Shown: piece by piece, positions 6,808 through 15,327 of the stretch
Layout: every line of letters starts with the position of its first letter
How positions within the stretch are numbered: position 1 is the first letter of the stretch
NCBI RefSeq assembly: GCF_018129005.1
Contig: NZ_JAAEDL010000002.1
Coordinates: forward strand, 1 to 64,000
Reading direction: 5' to 3'
DNA from: Neoroseomonas eburnea
GTDB lineage: Bacteria > Pseudomonadota > Alphaproteobacteria > Acetobacterales > Acetobacteraceae
DNA length: 64,000 bases
Notes under the pieces: model-generated
The model's database searches: none
The model's input: the letters and a program-made list of their open reading frames with translations, nothing else
What the model was told of the DNA's origin: nothing
Translations under genes and position numbers: made by a program

Positions 6808-9077
6808 TCGTCCAAGACCCCTTCCGGGTAGACCCAGACCTCGGGGTTTTCGACGTCCAGCGCGTTGCCGGTCTGGGCGCATTTGAAGTGGCTGGGCAGC
6901 ACCGGCTGCGCCGTGTTGGTGATCTCGCCGGTGGTCGGATCGACGCTCTCGACGCCGCCCCCAAGGGTCATGCCCTCGACGCAGAGGTAGCCGAAGCGCG
7001 AGCGCACGGCGGGGAAGCCGAATGCGCTGCCGTCGCGGCGGAACTTCACGAATCCCTTGGTGGCGAGCACGCTCAAGCGTTCGCGGATGGTGTGCTTGCT
7101 ACCGAGGCCAGCCTTGTTCTCGAATGCCTCGGCGAACTGCATCATCGGGTACAGGCGCCCCTCGCTGGCCTCATCCAGCAGGATCCCGAGGATGACGTCG
7201 TGTTTGCGCAGACGCTCCGCATCGAGCTTGCGGCCGATCTCCTTGCGCACGAGCCGCTCGTCGCGGCGGTTGAGCTCGACCCAGCGCCCGGCGGCCTTGT
7301 CGATCAGCAGTGGTGAGAGCGCAGGCCCGTTGCGGAGCTCGACATGCAGTTCGCGCGGCGTCTCCTCCTCGTCCGGCCGGAACAGGATCATCCCCGAGGT
7401 GTAGAAGCCGCGCAGCGCGCTGGCGCCGGAAAGCGACAGGAAGGGATCGTCCTTGACCTGCTGCTTGCTCAGTTTCTTCGTATGGTGGGCGAGAATGATG
7501 CCGGCCTCGGGCGCGACCTGGTCGCGCAGCGCCTCGACGCGGCTCTGCAGGAAGAAAAGCATCGCCGCATTGTCGTTCTCGCCCTCGCCGCCCGGACCGC
7601 CATCGAAGAGATTGCGGATCGGGTCGATGCAGATCACGTCCGGCGGGGCGTCCGTGAAGGCCTGGCGGATAGCGGCGGCGACGAGGGGCACACCCTGCTC
7701 GTCGAGCAGCATGCGCAGCTTCGGGGTGACGACGAGGGTGTTCCGGGCACGGGCGACGACGTCGCGGTCGAGCCGGAGCTGCTGCAGACGCTCGCGCAGA
7801 TAGTGGTACTGGATCTCAGCCTGCAGATAGAAGACCCGCAGCGGCCGCGGCGCGGTGAAGCGCAGGAAGGGCGCGCCGGCAGCGGCGTGGACCAGCAGGC
7901 TGATCAGGAAGTCAGATTTTCCGACCTTTGGCGCGCCGCCGAGGACCAGCATGCCGCCCGGCGTGAGCACGCGCGGACCGATCAGGTCGTCCGGCATGGG
8001 CGAGGTGTCGTCGAGCAGCGCACCGAGGGTGTGGGCCGGGACGGCAGCGGGTGATGCGCCGTCGGCGCGCAGTAGCGGCGGCCCGTTGCGATCGACGTGG
8101 AGCGCCCAGAGCGCGTCGGCCTCGGCCTTGAGCCGATCGAGCGGCCAAGCCGGACGGAGACAGGCGGCGTTGTAGCCGCAGATGGCCTCCCAGCCTTGGT
8201 CGGGCGTCTGCCGCCCCTCATGCACCTGGCGGATGAAGTGGCCGATGGCGGCACTCGCGCCCTGGAAGCGCGTCCAACCGTCCTGCGCGCCCTCACGCAC
8301 TGGCGTGGTGAGGATGGCGTCGAGACCAGGCCGTTCGCCCTGGGGCGACGCCTGGTGGAGCGCATGCCCCGGCAGGTAGGGCATGGCGGCCACGGCTTCC
8401 GCGAACTCAGCCAGATCCACCTCCCGCTGCGGATCGTGCTGGCGGATGGCGACCACGCGCTCGACGCCGCCCTTACGATAGAGTGTGCCGGGGACACGGA
8501 TCGGCTGGTGGGCGGAGCGGAAATGCGGATCGCCGCCGACCTTCTCGGCCATCTCCCCGCGCAGGGCGCAGAGCCGGACGAGATCCTGCCCCTCGGCCGG
8601 TTCCGTCAGCCGCCACCAGGCATGCAGCTTGGCGGCACCCTCGGCCGTGCGGCCGCCGCTCTCCACCAGCAAGGTGGGTGCGCCGACATGCTGGATGAGA
8701 TGCGCGAGCTTCGCCTCGACGTCGCCAGTGTCGAGATCCACGACGACGGCCTGCATCTGCCGCACATGCTCAGCGCGGGCCTGGCCGTGCTCGGCCACCG
8801 TGCCGGGGATGACATAGACCGCCGTGCCCTCGCGTGCCGCCCAGGCGGCATAGGTGCCGAGCAGCTGCGCGGCGGAGGCATCCGCCAGGATCCAGATATT
8901 GTGCGGCCTGGTGTCGATCCCCTGGCCCTGGTCAACGAAGCCGCGGACCGGGATCAGCCCATCGCAATAGCCGAACACCACCTCGAGGAAGGTGGCGATG
9001 GCGCCGTGATTGATCGCCGCCCCGTCCTCCTCCCAGGGGAGGCTCGGCGCGTCGTTGAAATCGCCCCAGGCGCTCAT
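6750..9077 (-). CDS. Phage/plasmid-type primase-helicase (RepA-like ATPase)
   Basis: This 775-residue protein combines two domains. The N-terminal third looks like a RepB/archaeo-eukaryotic-type primase, with VVVDLDTGD near residue 110 and HQPIRVPGTLYRKGG further on. The middle is a RecA-fold helicase: GGAPKVGKSDFLISLLVHA (Walker A, about 378-386), VICIDPIRNLFDGG (Walker B) and ILAHHTKKL. It would unwind and prime DNA for the element's replication. The ATG at 9077 overlaps the nuclease stop by 4 bases (ATGA). The C terminus (DLTPEELGLTPHSSRKTSP) is encoded by the iteron-like decamers, suggesting gene and origin overlap. Confidence 0.75.
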   Translation of the reverse strand: MSAWGDFNDAPSLPWEEDGAAINHGAIATFLEVVFGYCDGLIPVRGFVDQGQGIDTRPHNIWILADASAAQLLGTYAAWAAREGTAVYVIPGTVAEHGQARAEHVRQMQAVVVDLDTGDVEAKLAHLIQHVGAPTLLVESGGRTAEGAAKLHAWWRLTEPAEGQDLVRLCALRGEMAEKVGGDPHFRSAHQPIRVPGTLYRKGGVERVVAIRQHDPQREVDLAEFAEAVAAMPYLPGHALHQASPQGERPGLDAILTTPVREGAQDGWTRFQGASAAIGHFIRQVHEGRQTPDQGWEAICGYNAACLRPAWPLDRLKAEADALWALHVDRNGPPLLRADGASPAAVPAHTLGALLDDTSPMPDDLIGPRVLTPGGMLVLGGAPKVGKSDFLISLLVHAAAGAPFLRFTAPRPLRVFYLQAEIQYHYLRERLQQLRLDRDVVARARNTLVVTPKLRMLLDEQGVPLVAAAIRQAFTDAPPDVICIDPIRNLFDGGPGGEGENDNAAMLFFLQSRVEALRDQVAPEAGIILAHHTKKLSKQQVKDDPFLSLSGASALRGFYTSGMILFRPDEEETPRELHVELRNGPALSPLLIDKAAGRWVELNRRDERLVRKEIGRKLDAERLRKHDVILGILLDEASEGRLYPMMQFAEAFENKAGLGSKHTIRERLSVLATKGFVKFRRDGSAFGFPAVRSRFGYLCVEGMTLGGGVESVDPTTGEITNTAQPVLPSHFKCAQTGNALDVENPEVWVYPEGVLDDLTPEELGLTPHSSRKTSP

Positions 9078-9841
9078 GCCGGCTGCGCCCAGCAGCGCTC
9101 GGCCCAAGGGCAGAAGCGGCATTCGTGGAAGTCGCGGCTGGTGGCAATCCGCGGCAGCAAGTCGCCGGCGTCGCAGGCCCTGAGCACCCGCACCGCGCGG
9201 TCCGACATGCGCTGCGCCAGCGCGGCGTCGAAGGGCACCAGCTCATGGTGCAGCTCGGCGGTATCCTTGTTGATGGCTGTGAACAGCGCGGGATGGTCGG
9301 CGGCGCCAGGGACGGCGGCATCCATATAGGCCTGGTAGACCGCGATCTGCGCTGCGTAGATCGGCTTGGCGATGGCGACGCCCTTGCTCGACGTCTCCCG
9401 CCATGCCTTGGCGTTCATGGTCTTACATTCCCACAGCGCGGGGAAGGCCAGGCCGGGGACCGCGGGCCCGCCGGCGAGGATGCCATCGACATGGCCGCGG
9501 ATGCGTCCGCCCGCGACCGCGAAGCCGAACTGCTCGCCATCCGGGCGGTTGCCGCGGCGGGTGTAGAGATCGAAGCCGGCGGCGCGCAGCCAATCGACCG
9601 CGACATCCTCCAGCGCGTGGCCGATGCCGAAGATGCGCAGGATCCGCCCGTCGAATTCCGCACCCTCATCCTTCGGGGCCTGCAGGAATTCGAACTGCAG
9701 GGCGCGCTCGCAGGCGTGGCCGAGACGGGAGCCGCCGAGATAGCTGCGTGGCGGGGTGGCTCCATTCCTCGCTACCAGCGCGGCGTCGATCGCGGCATTG
9801 ACGTGCAGCGCGGTCTGCCCGCGGCTGTTGAAGTCGAGCAT
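9074..9841 (-). CDS. Cas4/AddB-like PD-(D/E)XK exonuclease with predicted Fe-S cluster
   Basis: The 255-residue protein shows the PD-(D/E)XK core GHVDG (D119) and WECK (E138, K140). Four cysteines are placed as in Cas4 and AddB: C44 in GHACER, then C241, C244 and C250 in CRFCPWAERC, which would hold a 4Fe-4S cluster. Family members resect DNA ends. Beside a Sak4-like ATPase and an SSB-like gene, it is best read as the exonuclease of a phage recombination system, not a CRISPR component, since no cas1, cas2 or array is present. Confidence 0.8.
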   Translation of the reverse strand: MLDFNSRGQTALHVNAAIDAALVARNGATPPRSYLGGSRLGHACERALQFEFLQAPKDEGAEFDGRILRIFGIGHALEDVAVDWLRAAGFDLYTRRGNRPDGEQFGFAVAGGRIRGHVDGILAGGPAVPGLAFPALWECKTMNAKAWRETSSKGVAIAKPIYAAQIAVYQAYMDAAVPGAADHPALFTAINKDTAELHHELVPFDAALAQRMSDRAVRVLRACDAGDLLPRIATSRDFHECRFCPWAERCWAQPA

Positions 9842-10212
9842 CAGAGGGACAGCTCCTCGATGGTCTGGCCGCGGGCAATCGCCTGCATCGCCTCCTGGAA
9901 GGCGCCGACCGCAACCTCGATCAACGTCAGCACTTGCGGCCCGGTGAGGTCCTGGAGCCGCGTGCCCCAGCCGATCTCAGCCATGATCTCGCCCAGGGGG
10001 CGCAGCGCGGCCCGCATGGCGGCCTGCTCTTGCTCGGTGAGGTCAACCACGGCGGACGACCTCCCCGCCAGGCGTGACCAGAAAGTCTGGCAGGCGATGC
10101 AGCAGAAGCAGGCCGAGAGTCGCGGCGCACTGCGCCGTGACGGGTCGAACCAGCCAAAGCCATGCGCCGGGCGGGAGCAGACGGCGCAGGGCGATTCCGG
10201 CGCGCTGATCAT
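9841..10212 (-). CDS. Small cysteine-rich phage protein (possibly DUF6511-like)
   Basis: The 123-residue protein starts with a cysteine-rich part (CAVCSRPAHGFGWFDP, then CFCCIAC) likely to bind zinc. A helical part follows (LTEQEQAAMRAALRPLGEIMAEIGWG and a segment ending in EAMQAIARG). The arrangement resembles a small family seen in alphaproteobacterial prophages that I believe is DUF6511, but I cannot confirm the name. It shares a TGATG junction with the nuclease gene and lies 3 bases after the helicase stop, within one operon. Confidence 0.6.
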   Translation of the reverse strand: MISAPESPCAVCSRPAHGFGWFDPSRRSAPRLSACFCCIACQTFWSRLAGRSSAVVDLTEQEQAAMRAALRPLGEIMAEIGWGTRLQDLTGPQVLTLIEVAVGAFQEAMQAIARGQTIEELSL

Positions 10213-10215
10213 GGC

Positions 10216-11892
10216 TCATGCGGCCTGCCTCAGCGCCGCGGGCTGGGCGCTGCGCACGAGATGCTGAATGGCCTGGCGGTTGAACTTGAAGGTCAGCAGC
10301 GCCGAGGCCTGGTAGCGGGTCATGCCGAGATCGGCGCGGGCCGTAGGCGGCAAGTGCGCGAGCTGCCGCTCGGTCGGCGGCTCGCGGAGCCAGCGCCGGC
10401 TCTTATGGGCGCTCTCGTCGCTCTCGTGGGTGTTCAGCCAGTCGTCCGCTGCGGCAAGCGCCACCAGCCTCTCGCCGATGGACAGCAGGCGGGGCCGCTC
10501 CTCCTTGGCGCCGCCGACGGCGTGCCAGGCCCCGTCCAGAAAGAAGATGCCGGCCCAGCCGTTAAACCCATTGGCCAGCAGCGCCGCGTCGTCGCCGAAC
10601 AGATCGCACCACTGGAAGGCCGAGCGCCGGAGAAGATCGATTTCCGTCATGATGAAGTCGGAGATCGGCGCCGTGTCCCGGCCGCGGGGCTCGAAGGCAT
10701 GGCCGCAGATCGGGCACTCCATCACCGCGATCGGCACCTCGGCCTCGCAGGAGGGGCACGTCTTGGTGGGCGGCTCGCCCTCGCCGGGCCGGCTGTCGAG
10801 GTCGACGTCCTGCTCCAGGCAGCCATGGATCTGCGAGGAGGTGCCGAAGTCGAGCACGATGCAGTCGCGCTTGACGATACCAGGATGCTCGCTCGGATCG
10901 ACGGTGCGCAGCCCGCGCCCGACCATCTGGATCATGGTACATTTGAAGGAACTGGGCCGGAGCAGCACGACGCAGGAGGTGGGAGGATGGTCCCAGCCCT
11001 CGGTCAGCACCGCGACATTCACGACGATGCGCGCCTCGCCCTTTGCGTAGGCGGTCAAGACGGAGCGCCGTTCGCCCTCCGGCATGCCGCCGGTCACCAC
11101 GACGGTGGGGACGCCGGCGGCGTTGAAGGCGGCGGCGACATGCTCCGCATGGGCGACGGTGGAGCAGAAGGCGACGGTCTGGCGGTCACCGGCTTTCTCC
11201 TGCCAGTGCTTCACCACCGCATCGGTGACCGGCACGGTGTCCATGACGCGGGCGACCTCGCCCATGTCGAAATCATCGCCGCTGCGGCGCACGCTGCGCA
11301 GTTCGTCCTGCACACCGACGTCGATGATGAAGGTGCGGGGCGGCACCAGGTGGCCGGAGGCGATCAGCTCGCCGAGCCGGATCTGGTCGGCGACGTTGGA
11401 GAAGACGTGGCGCAGCCCGACCTTGTCGCCACGGTTCGGCGTGGCGGTGACGCCATAGATCCGGCAGTCCGGATTCCGCTGCAGTGCATGATCGATGATG
11501 CGGCGATAGCTGTCTGCGACGGCGTGATGGGCCTCGTCGATCACCAGCAGGTCCAGCGCCGGCATCGCGTCGAGGTTCGCCGCGCGCGTCAGCGTCGGCA
11601 CCATGGCAAAGGTGACCTGGCCGGCCCATGACTTCTGGCCCGCATCCACGACCGAGGTGGTGATGCCGGGATTCACGCGACGGAACTTCGTCAGGTTCTG
11701 CGCCGTCAGCTCATCGCGGTGCGCGAGGATCGCAGCCTTGGCGGCGCCGCCCTCGATGTGCTCGCCCACCGCCGCCGACAGCATGATCGTCTTTCCGGCA
11801 CCGGTCGGAGCGACGCCGAGGGTGTTGCCATGGGTGTCGAGCGCACGAAGGCTGCGCTCGACGAACTGCCTCTGGCGGGGGCGGAGCATCAT
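10216..11892 (-). CDS. DEAD/DEAH-box superfamily II helicase with zinc ribbon
   Basis: A 558-residue helicase. LRPRQRQFVERSLRAL is the Q-like N-terminal motif, APTGAGKT (28-35) Walker A, and VIDEAHH (DEAH at 119-122) Walker B. GVTATPNRGD, VNVAVLTEGWDHP and QMVGRGLR are the C-terminal helicase motifs. Near residues 376-394, CPSC and CPIC form a zinc ribbon. It resembles the helicase half of type I/III restriction and RecQ/RadD-like enzymes but lacks a nuclease domain. In this operon it probably remodels replication or recombination intermediates. Confidence 0.8.
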   Translation of the reverse strand: MMLRPRQRQFVERSLRALDTHGNTLGVAPTGAGKTIMLSAAVGEHIEGGAAKAAILAHRDELTAQNLTKFRRVNPGITTSVVDAGQKSWAGQVTFAMVPTLTRAANLDAMPALDLLVIDEAHHAVADSYRRIIDHALQRNPDCRIYGVTATPNRGDKVGLRHVFSNVADQIRLGELIASGHLVPPRTFIIDVGVQDELRSVRRSGDDFDMGEVARVMDTVPVTDAVVKHWQEKAGDRQTVAFCSTVAHAEHVAAAFNAAGVPTVVVTGGMPEGERRSVLTAYAKGEARIVVNVAVLTEGWDHPPTSCVVLLRPSSFKCTMIQMVGRGLRTVDPSEHPGIVKRDCIVLDFGTSSQIHGCLEQDVDLDSRPGEGEPPTKTCPSCEAEVPIAVMECPICGHAFEPRGRDTAPISDFIMTEIDLLRRSAFQWCDLFGDDAALLANGFNGWAGIFFLDGAWHAVGGAKEERPRLLSIGERLVALAAADDWLNTHESDESAHKSRRWLREPPTERQLAHLPPTARADLGMTRYQASALLTFKFNRQAIQHLVRSAQPAALRQAA

Positions 11893-11909
11893 GCGGTGGT
11901 GCTCCCCTC

Positions 11910-12575
11910 TCAGCGCGCCCAGGTGGGGCGCGGATCAGCAGAGGCGGCGGGCTGTTGCGCAGGCGCCGGGAAGGCACCCTGGTGCATTGCTGGTGGCGTG
12001 CTGGGCGGCTGCGGCGATGCGAGACCCTGCGGCGATCCGGCGTAGGCCGCCGAGGCCGCGTAGCCGCCGGGCGCGGTGTGTTGCCCGATCGCCTGGGCAT
12101 AGCCCCGGTGATCGGGCGTCACCGCGCCGCGGATCTCGTTCTTGGCCTCGCCGTTGGTGTCGGTGCCGTGATCAATGCGGGCGATGAATTCCAGCCCATC
12201 GAGATCCGCGAAGCCGCCGATGCGGCGCGCCGCTTGCGCCTGGGGCGAGACGTCCTTGTCGGAAATGCCGCGCGCCGAGTTCAGCATGCTGCGCACGAAG
12301 CTGCGGCCCATGTTGCCCCAGTCCGGACCCTTCGGGCTGTAGAGGCCGATCAGCGTGAAGATCTTGCGCTTGGCGTAGGGGCCCTCCAGCACGGTGAACT
12401 CGCCGTTGAGATAGACGGCGCCGGTGCTGCCGCGCGTAGCGAAACCGCCGGTCCAACCCTGGCTCGGATCGTCGAAACCGCCCGGGCGGATGGTGAGGCG
12501 GACCTTCGCCAGCGTCCCCTTGGGGATCAGGTTCGGGTTGGACTGGGCGTCGTTGTAGTCGTTCCAGGAAGCCAT
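11910..12575 (-). CDS. Phage protein, possible single-stranded DNA-binding partner
   Basis: The 221-residue protein opens with MASWNDYNDAQSNPNLIPKG and has a beta-rich core (LAKVRLTIRPGGFDDPSQGW, GAVYLNGEFTVLEGPYAKRK, LEFIARIDHG). A Gly/Ala/Pro/Gln-rich tail follows. A beta-barrel core with a disordered tail is the layout of SSB proteins. It lies directly downstream of a Sak4-like gene, whose known relatives need a cognate SSB. The homology is inferred from layout, not a recognised motif. AGGAGA precedes the ATG at 12575. Confidence 0.5.
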   Translation of the reverse strand: MASWNDYNDAQSNPNLIPKGTLAKVRLTIRPGGFDDPSQGWTGGFATRGSTGAVYLNGEFTVLEGPYAKRKIFTLIGLYSPKGPDWGNMGRSFVRSMLNSARGISDKDVSPQAQAARRIGGFADLDGLEFIARIDHGTDTNGEAKNEIRGAVTPDHRGYAQAIGQHTAPGGYAASAAYAGSPQGLASPQPPSTPPAMHQGAFPAPAQQPAASADPRPTWAR

Positions 12576-12591
12576 AAGGGATCTCCTCGGA

Positions 12592-13464
12592 TCAGGCGGT
12601 CGGGGTGTTGGCAGGCGCGGGCAGCGCGGGCGTCGGCGCCGGCAGTGCCAGGCGCTCAGCGATCGGACGGGCGGGGCCGCGGATCTTCGCGAAGAGCCGG
12701 CCAAGATGCGGCTCCTCGACCATGTCGAGCCGGCCGCTGCGGTCCTTGGCGGGGTATCCCCAAGGATTAAGCGTCTGGCACACGAGTGCGCGGCGGAGCT
12801 GGCCGTCCTCGCCCTTGATGGCGGCGAGCGTCAGCACCTCGTCGACGATGCCGGGCAGCTCCAGACCGGTCTTGCTGCCGTCGATCTGCGGCACGAAGAG
12901 CTTGCGATTGAAGTCGTCAACCTTCTCGTCGAGGATGCCCACGAAGATCACGTTCTTGCCGCGCGTGTGCTGCAACTGGGTCAGCCACGCGATCATCTCG
13001 CGGCCATGCAGCCCATAGGCGCCGCGCAGATCGGGCTTGCCGGTGCGTTCGGCGAAGGCCTCGGGCTGGCCGCGGCACCATTGCAGGCAGAGACGGCCGG
13101 CCACGGTGATGCTGTCGATGAACAGCGTCTCGTAGCGATCGAGCGAGGAGGGATCGCCGAACTTCGCGCAGACGCTGGTGTAGTGCGCCTGCGAGTAGGG
13201 CTGCTCGTCGCGCAGCGCCGGGTTCGGCCCGCCGATGAAGGCCGCGAGGTCGCGGCATTCCTCCCAGGTGCGCGGGCGGACCGTGTCGCCCGGCCATCCC
13301 TCGACGGCAAGGTCACCGGCCTCGAGGTCCCAGAAGAGCGTTGTCGTCGCCAGCAACGTCCACAGCAGACTGGTCTTGCCTTCGCCGCTGCGGCCGAAGA
13401 TCGCCACCTTGATCATCCGCTCGATGGCGAGCCGCTCATCAGCGGTGATGATGCGCAGCGCCAT
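12592..13464 (-). CDS. RecA-fold ATPase, Sak4-like phage recombinase
   Basis: The 290-residue protein has IKVAIFGRSGEGKTSLLWTL (Walker A, 24-32) and ETLFIDSIT (Walker B, 114-117), followed by a segment reading AWLTQLQHTRGKNVIFVGIL. This matches phage single-domain ATPases of the Sak4 group, which anneal or exchange single strands. The C terminus is Pro/Ala-rich. Neighbouring SSB-like, Cas4-like and RuvC-like genes fit a complete recombination set. It shares a TGATG junction with the upstream gene. Confidence 0.65.
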   Translation of the reverse strand: MALRIITADERLAIERMIKVAIFGRSGEGKTSLLWTLLATTTLFWDLEAGDLAVEGWPGDTVRPRTWEECRDLAAFIGGPNPALRDEQPYSQAHYTSVCAKFGDPSSLDRYETLFIDSITVAGRLCLQWCRGQPEAFAERTGKPDLRGAYGLHGREMIAWLTQLQHTRGKNVIFVGILDEKVDDFNRKLFVPQIDGSKTGLELPGIVDEVLTLAAIKGEDGQLRRALVCQTLNPWGYPAKDRSGRLDMVEEPHLGRLFAKIRGPARPIAERLALPAPTPALPAPANTPTA

Positions 13465-14000
13465 CAGGAGATCCCTCCGGTGAAGGGGATGGCGACGCCA
13501 CCGTCGCGCAGCTCGCGCTCGGTGCAGATCGTGAGCCGGTAGGTCGGCTTGCCGGTGCGCACCGTGCGCGCCGGCTCGAAGGCGCTACGGATGCGCTCCG
13601 GCCAGGCGGCATAGGCGCGCTCGCCGACCTTGAAGCTGACCTCGACATACTCATCGGGATCCTCGCCGCCGGCGCGGATCTGCTCAGCGAGCGCGGCCAG
13701 CCGTTGCTGGTCCCATTCGACCTTCTTTGGAAGGTCGGCGGTGACCTCGACGTTGCCGTCCTGGAAGCGGACGGTGCCGGTGTCTTTGCCGGCAGCGGCA
13801 CGTGCACCGATGGCGCGCTGCTCGTATCGCATGGCGATGGCGCCCTCGATCCAGTCCAGCGCGCGCTTCGCGTTGTCGAGGCGAGACCGCGCCTCCTCCT
13901 GCAACAGGGCGAGATGCTCGGCCGGCAGGTCGATCACCTGGCTGATCGGCAGCAGGCGCATGTCATCGAGAGTGGGGCAGTTACGGCGGGCGGCCTCCAT
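13464..14000 (-). CDS. Hypothetical phage protein, helical N terminus
   Basis: I do not recognise a named family for this 178-residue protein. Residues about 27-75 are helical and likely coiled-coil (EHLALLQEEARSRLDNAKRA). A beta-rich region follows (TGTVRFQDGNVEVTADLPKK), then YVEVSFKVGERAYAAWPERIRSAF and PTYRLTICTERE. The VEWDQQRLAALAEQIRAGG segment suggests DNA-element relatives. The ATG at 14000 overlaps the upstream stop by one base (TGATG) and the gene's own stop overlaps the Sak4-like start, so it belongs to that operon. Confidence 0.6.
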   Translation of the reverse strand: MEAARRNCPTLDDMRLLPISQVIDLPAEHLALLQEEARSRLDNAKRALDWIEGAIAMRYEQRAIGARAAAGKDTGTVRFQDGNVEVTADLPKKVEWDQQRLAALAEQIRAGGEDPDEYVEVSFKVGERAYAAWPERIRSAFEPARTVRTGKPTYRLTICTERELRDGGVAIPFTGGIS

Positions 14001-14383
14001 CACGCCGCCTCCCGGCCGAACAGATCGGCCAGCGCGCAGCCGGCGGCGCTGCGGGCGCTCAGGGGCCGTGGCCGGACGATCAGCAGATAGGCGCAGCGCC
14101 CTTCGGTGACGCGGCGCTGCACGAGATGGCCGAGACCAGCCTCCGCCATCGCCCAGACGCGCCGCGCGATGGCTTCGAGATCCTCGCGGCGCTCGGGCGG
14201 CAGCTCGGAGGCGACCTTGTCGCGATCGCGAGCGAGCAGGCCAATGTGGTAGACGATGGCATCGCCGGGCGTCGCGTCGGCAAAGCGATCGCACAGGCCG
14301 TTCTCCGTCATCACGACATCGAGCAGATCCTCAATGCTCGACATGAGTGCGGTCGACAGCAGTTCAGGGGATGTGAAGCGCAT
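14000..14383 (-). CDS. Hypothetical phage early protein
   Basis: A 127-residue mainly helical protein of unknown role. It contains SPELLSTALMSSIEDLLDVV, PGDAIVYHIGLLARDRDKVA and LEAIARRVWAMAEAGLGHLVQRR, and ends in a Leu/Ala-rich tail. No catalytic motif is visible. The ATG at 14383 follows a GGAG about 10 bases upstream; the frame remains open to 14452 but that part is not convincing. It is the first of the translationally coupled recombination genes. Confidence 0.55.
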   Translation of the reverse strand: MRFTSPELLSTALMSSIEDLLDVVMTENGLCDRFADATPGDAIVYHIGLLARDRDKVASELPPERREDLEAIARRVWAMAEAGLGHLVQRRVTEGRCAYLLIVRPRPLSARSAAGCALADLFGREAA

Positions 14384-14448
14384 CGTGTGGGGCTCCCTTC
14401 GACGCGTGGTGCTCACTTTGTTATTTACGGATCTGCGCGAAATCCTTC

Positions 14449-15033
14449 TCACGGCCCCGATCGCATCGGCGCCGTCGCACGCATGGGTGCTGCCGCCGCA
14501 GGACGCACGCCGAGCGCGCGAAGCCAGCAGCGCAGGTCGTGGAGCTCGCGATAGAAGGTGGCGGGAGAGACAGCGCCGGCGTCGCGCGCCGCTGCGACAT
14601 CACGGTGCAGGATGATCCGCCGCAGCAGCGCTCGCGGTGCCGGCGGCAGATCCTCGCCGACGCGCCCGAACGCGATGCCGATGTCGGGATCCGCCTGTGG
14701 CACCGCGAGCGAACTGCGGATGTCGGCAGCGAACTGGCCATCGAGGGACACGCACGCCGGCGGCGATGGCTGCCGCGCCCGATCGATGACGGCACGCCGC
14801 GCGAGCACCGCAACGAAGGTGGCCCAGGACGCCCGCGTGGCGTCGAAGCGCTGGCCCGCCTCAAGGATGACCAACAGGATGTCCTGGGTCAGGTCCTCCC
14901 GGTCCTCCCGGACCAGGCGACGCTGCCGGGCGAAACGCGCGGCGTGGAAGCGAGCCGCCGCCAGAGCCACGCGGACCTGACGTTCATCCCATTTTTCAGG
15001 AAGATGTGCCTGCGATTTCTGTTTCTCTCTCAT
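14449..15033 (-). CDS. Sigma-70-like regulatory protein, first gene of the early operon
   Basis: The 194-residue protein resembles a small sigma factor. Residues about 37-90 match region 2 (REDREDLTQDILLVILEAGQ, TFVAVLARRAVIDRAR). A C-terminal stretch (PPAPRALLRRIILHRDVAAA, SPATFYRELHDLRCWL) could be the region 4 helix-turn-helix. It might redirect RNA polymerase to element promoters, or be a sigma-fold DNA-binding protein. GGAAGGG precedes the ATG at 15033. It is divergent from the ImmA-type gene across a repeat-rich control region. Confidence 0.55.
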   Translation of the reverse strand: MREKQKSQAHLPEKWDERQVRVALAAARFHAARFARQRRLVREDREDLTQDILLVILEAGQRFDATRASWATFVAVLARRAVIDRARQPSPPACVSLDGQFAADIRSSLAVPQADPDIGIAFGRVGEDLPPAPRALLRRIILHRDVAAARDAGAVSPATFYRELHDLRCWLRALGVRPAAAAPMRATAPMRSGP

Positions 15034-15088
15034 CCCATGGCCCTTCCGGCTCGGTTGATTGCGATGAGCCGAGATCAGCGCCGCGGTC

Positions 15089-15236
15089 GGGGGTGCGGCT
15101 AGGGCAAGGGGGTGCGCAGGGGTGCGTTGAACGCCCCCGCCGATCATCGCACCCCATAACAACTCAATGCGTTAGCACTCCCCCTCAGTCACTTACGCAC
15201 CAGGGGGTGCGGGATCGCCGCGATCACCGCACCCCC
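15089..15236. repeat. Six GGGGTGCG-type repeats in the divergent control region
   Basis: GGGGTGCG cores occur at 15089-15098, 15108-15117, 15119-15128 and 15203-15212, with inverted copies at 15148-15155 and 15227-15236. The last two direct/inverted copies form a perfect 10-base inverted repeat around a 14-base centre. The array lies between the sigma-like gene and the ImmA/XRE genes, the natural place for the lysis/lysogeny-type operators. Which protein binds is not known. Confidence 0.65.
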
Positions 15237-15327
15237 TCCCGTCGCGACCGCTGGACACCTCCACGGACGGGAACATAAAGTGAACTTACCGTTGCCCGAC
15301 CATCTCTAAGCCAGGGACCTTGTTCCT

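Noticed and set aside
9074-9841. Cas4-like nuclease considered as part of a CRISPR-Cas locus
   Set aside because: No Cas1, Cas2, effector or array in the window; the operon is a replication/recombination block.
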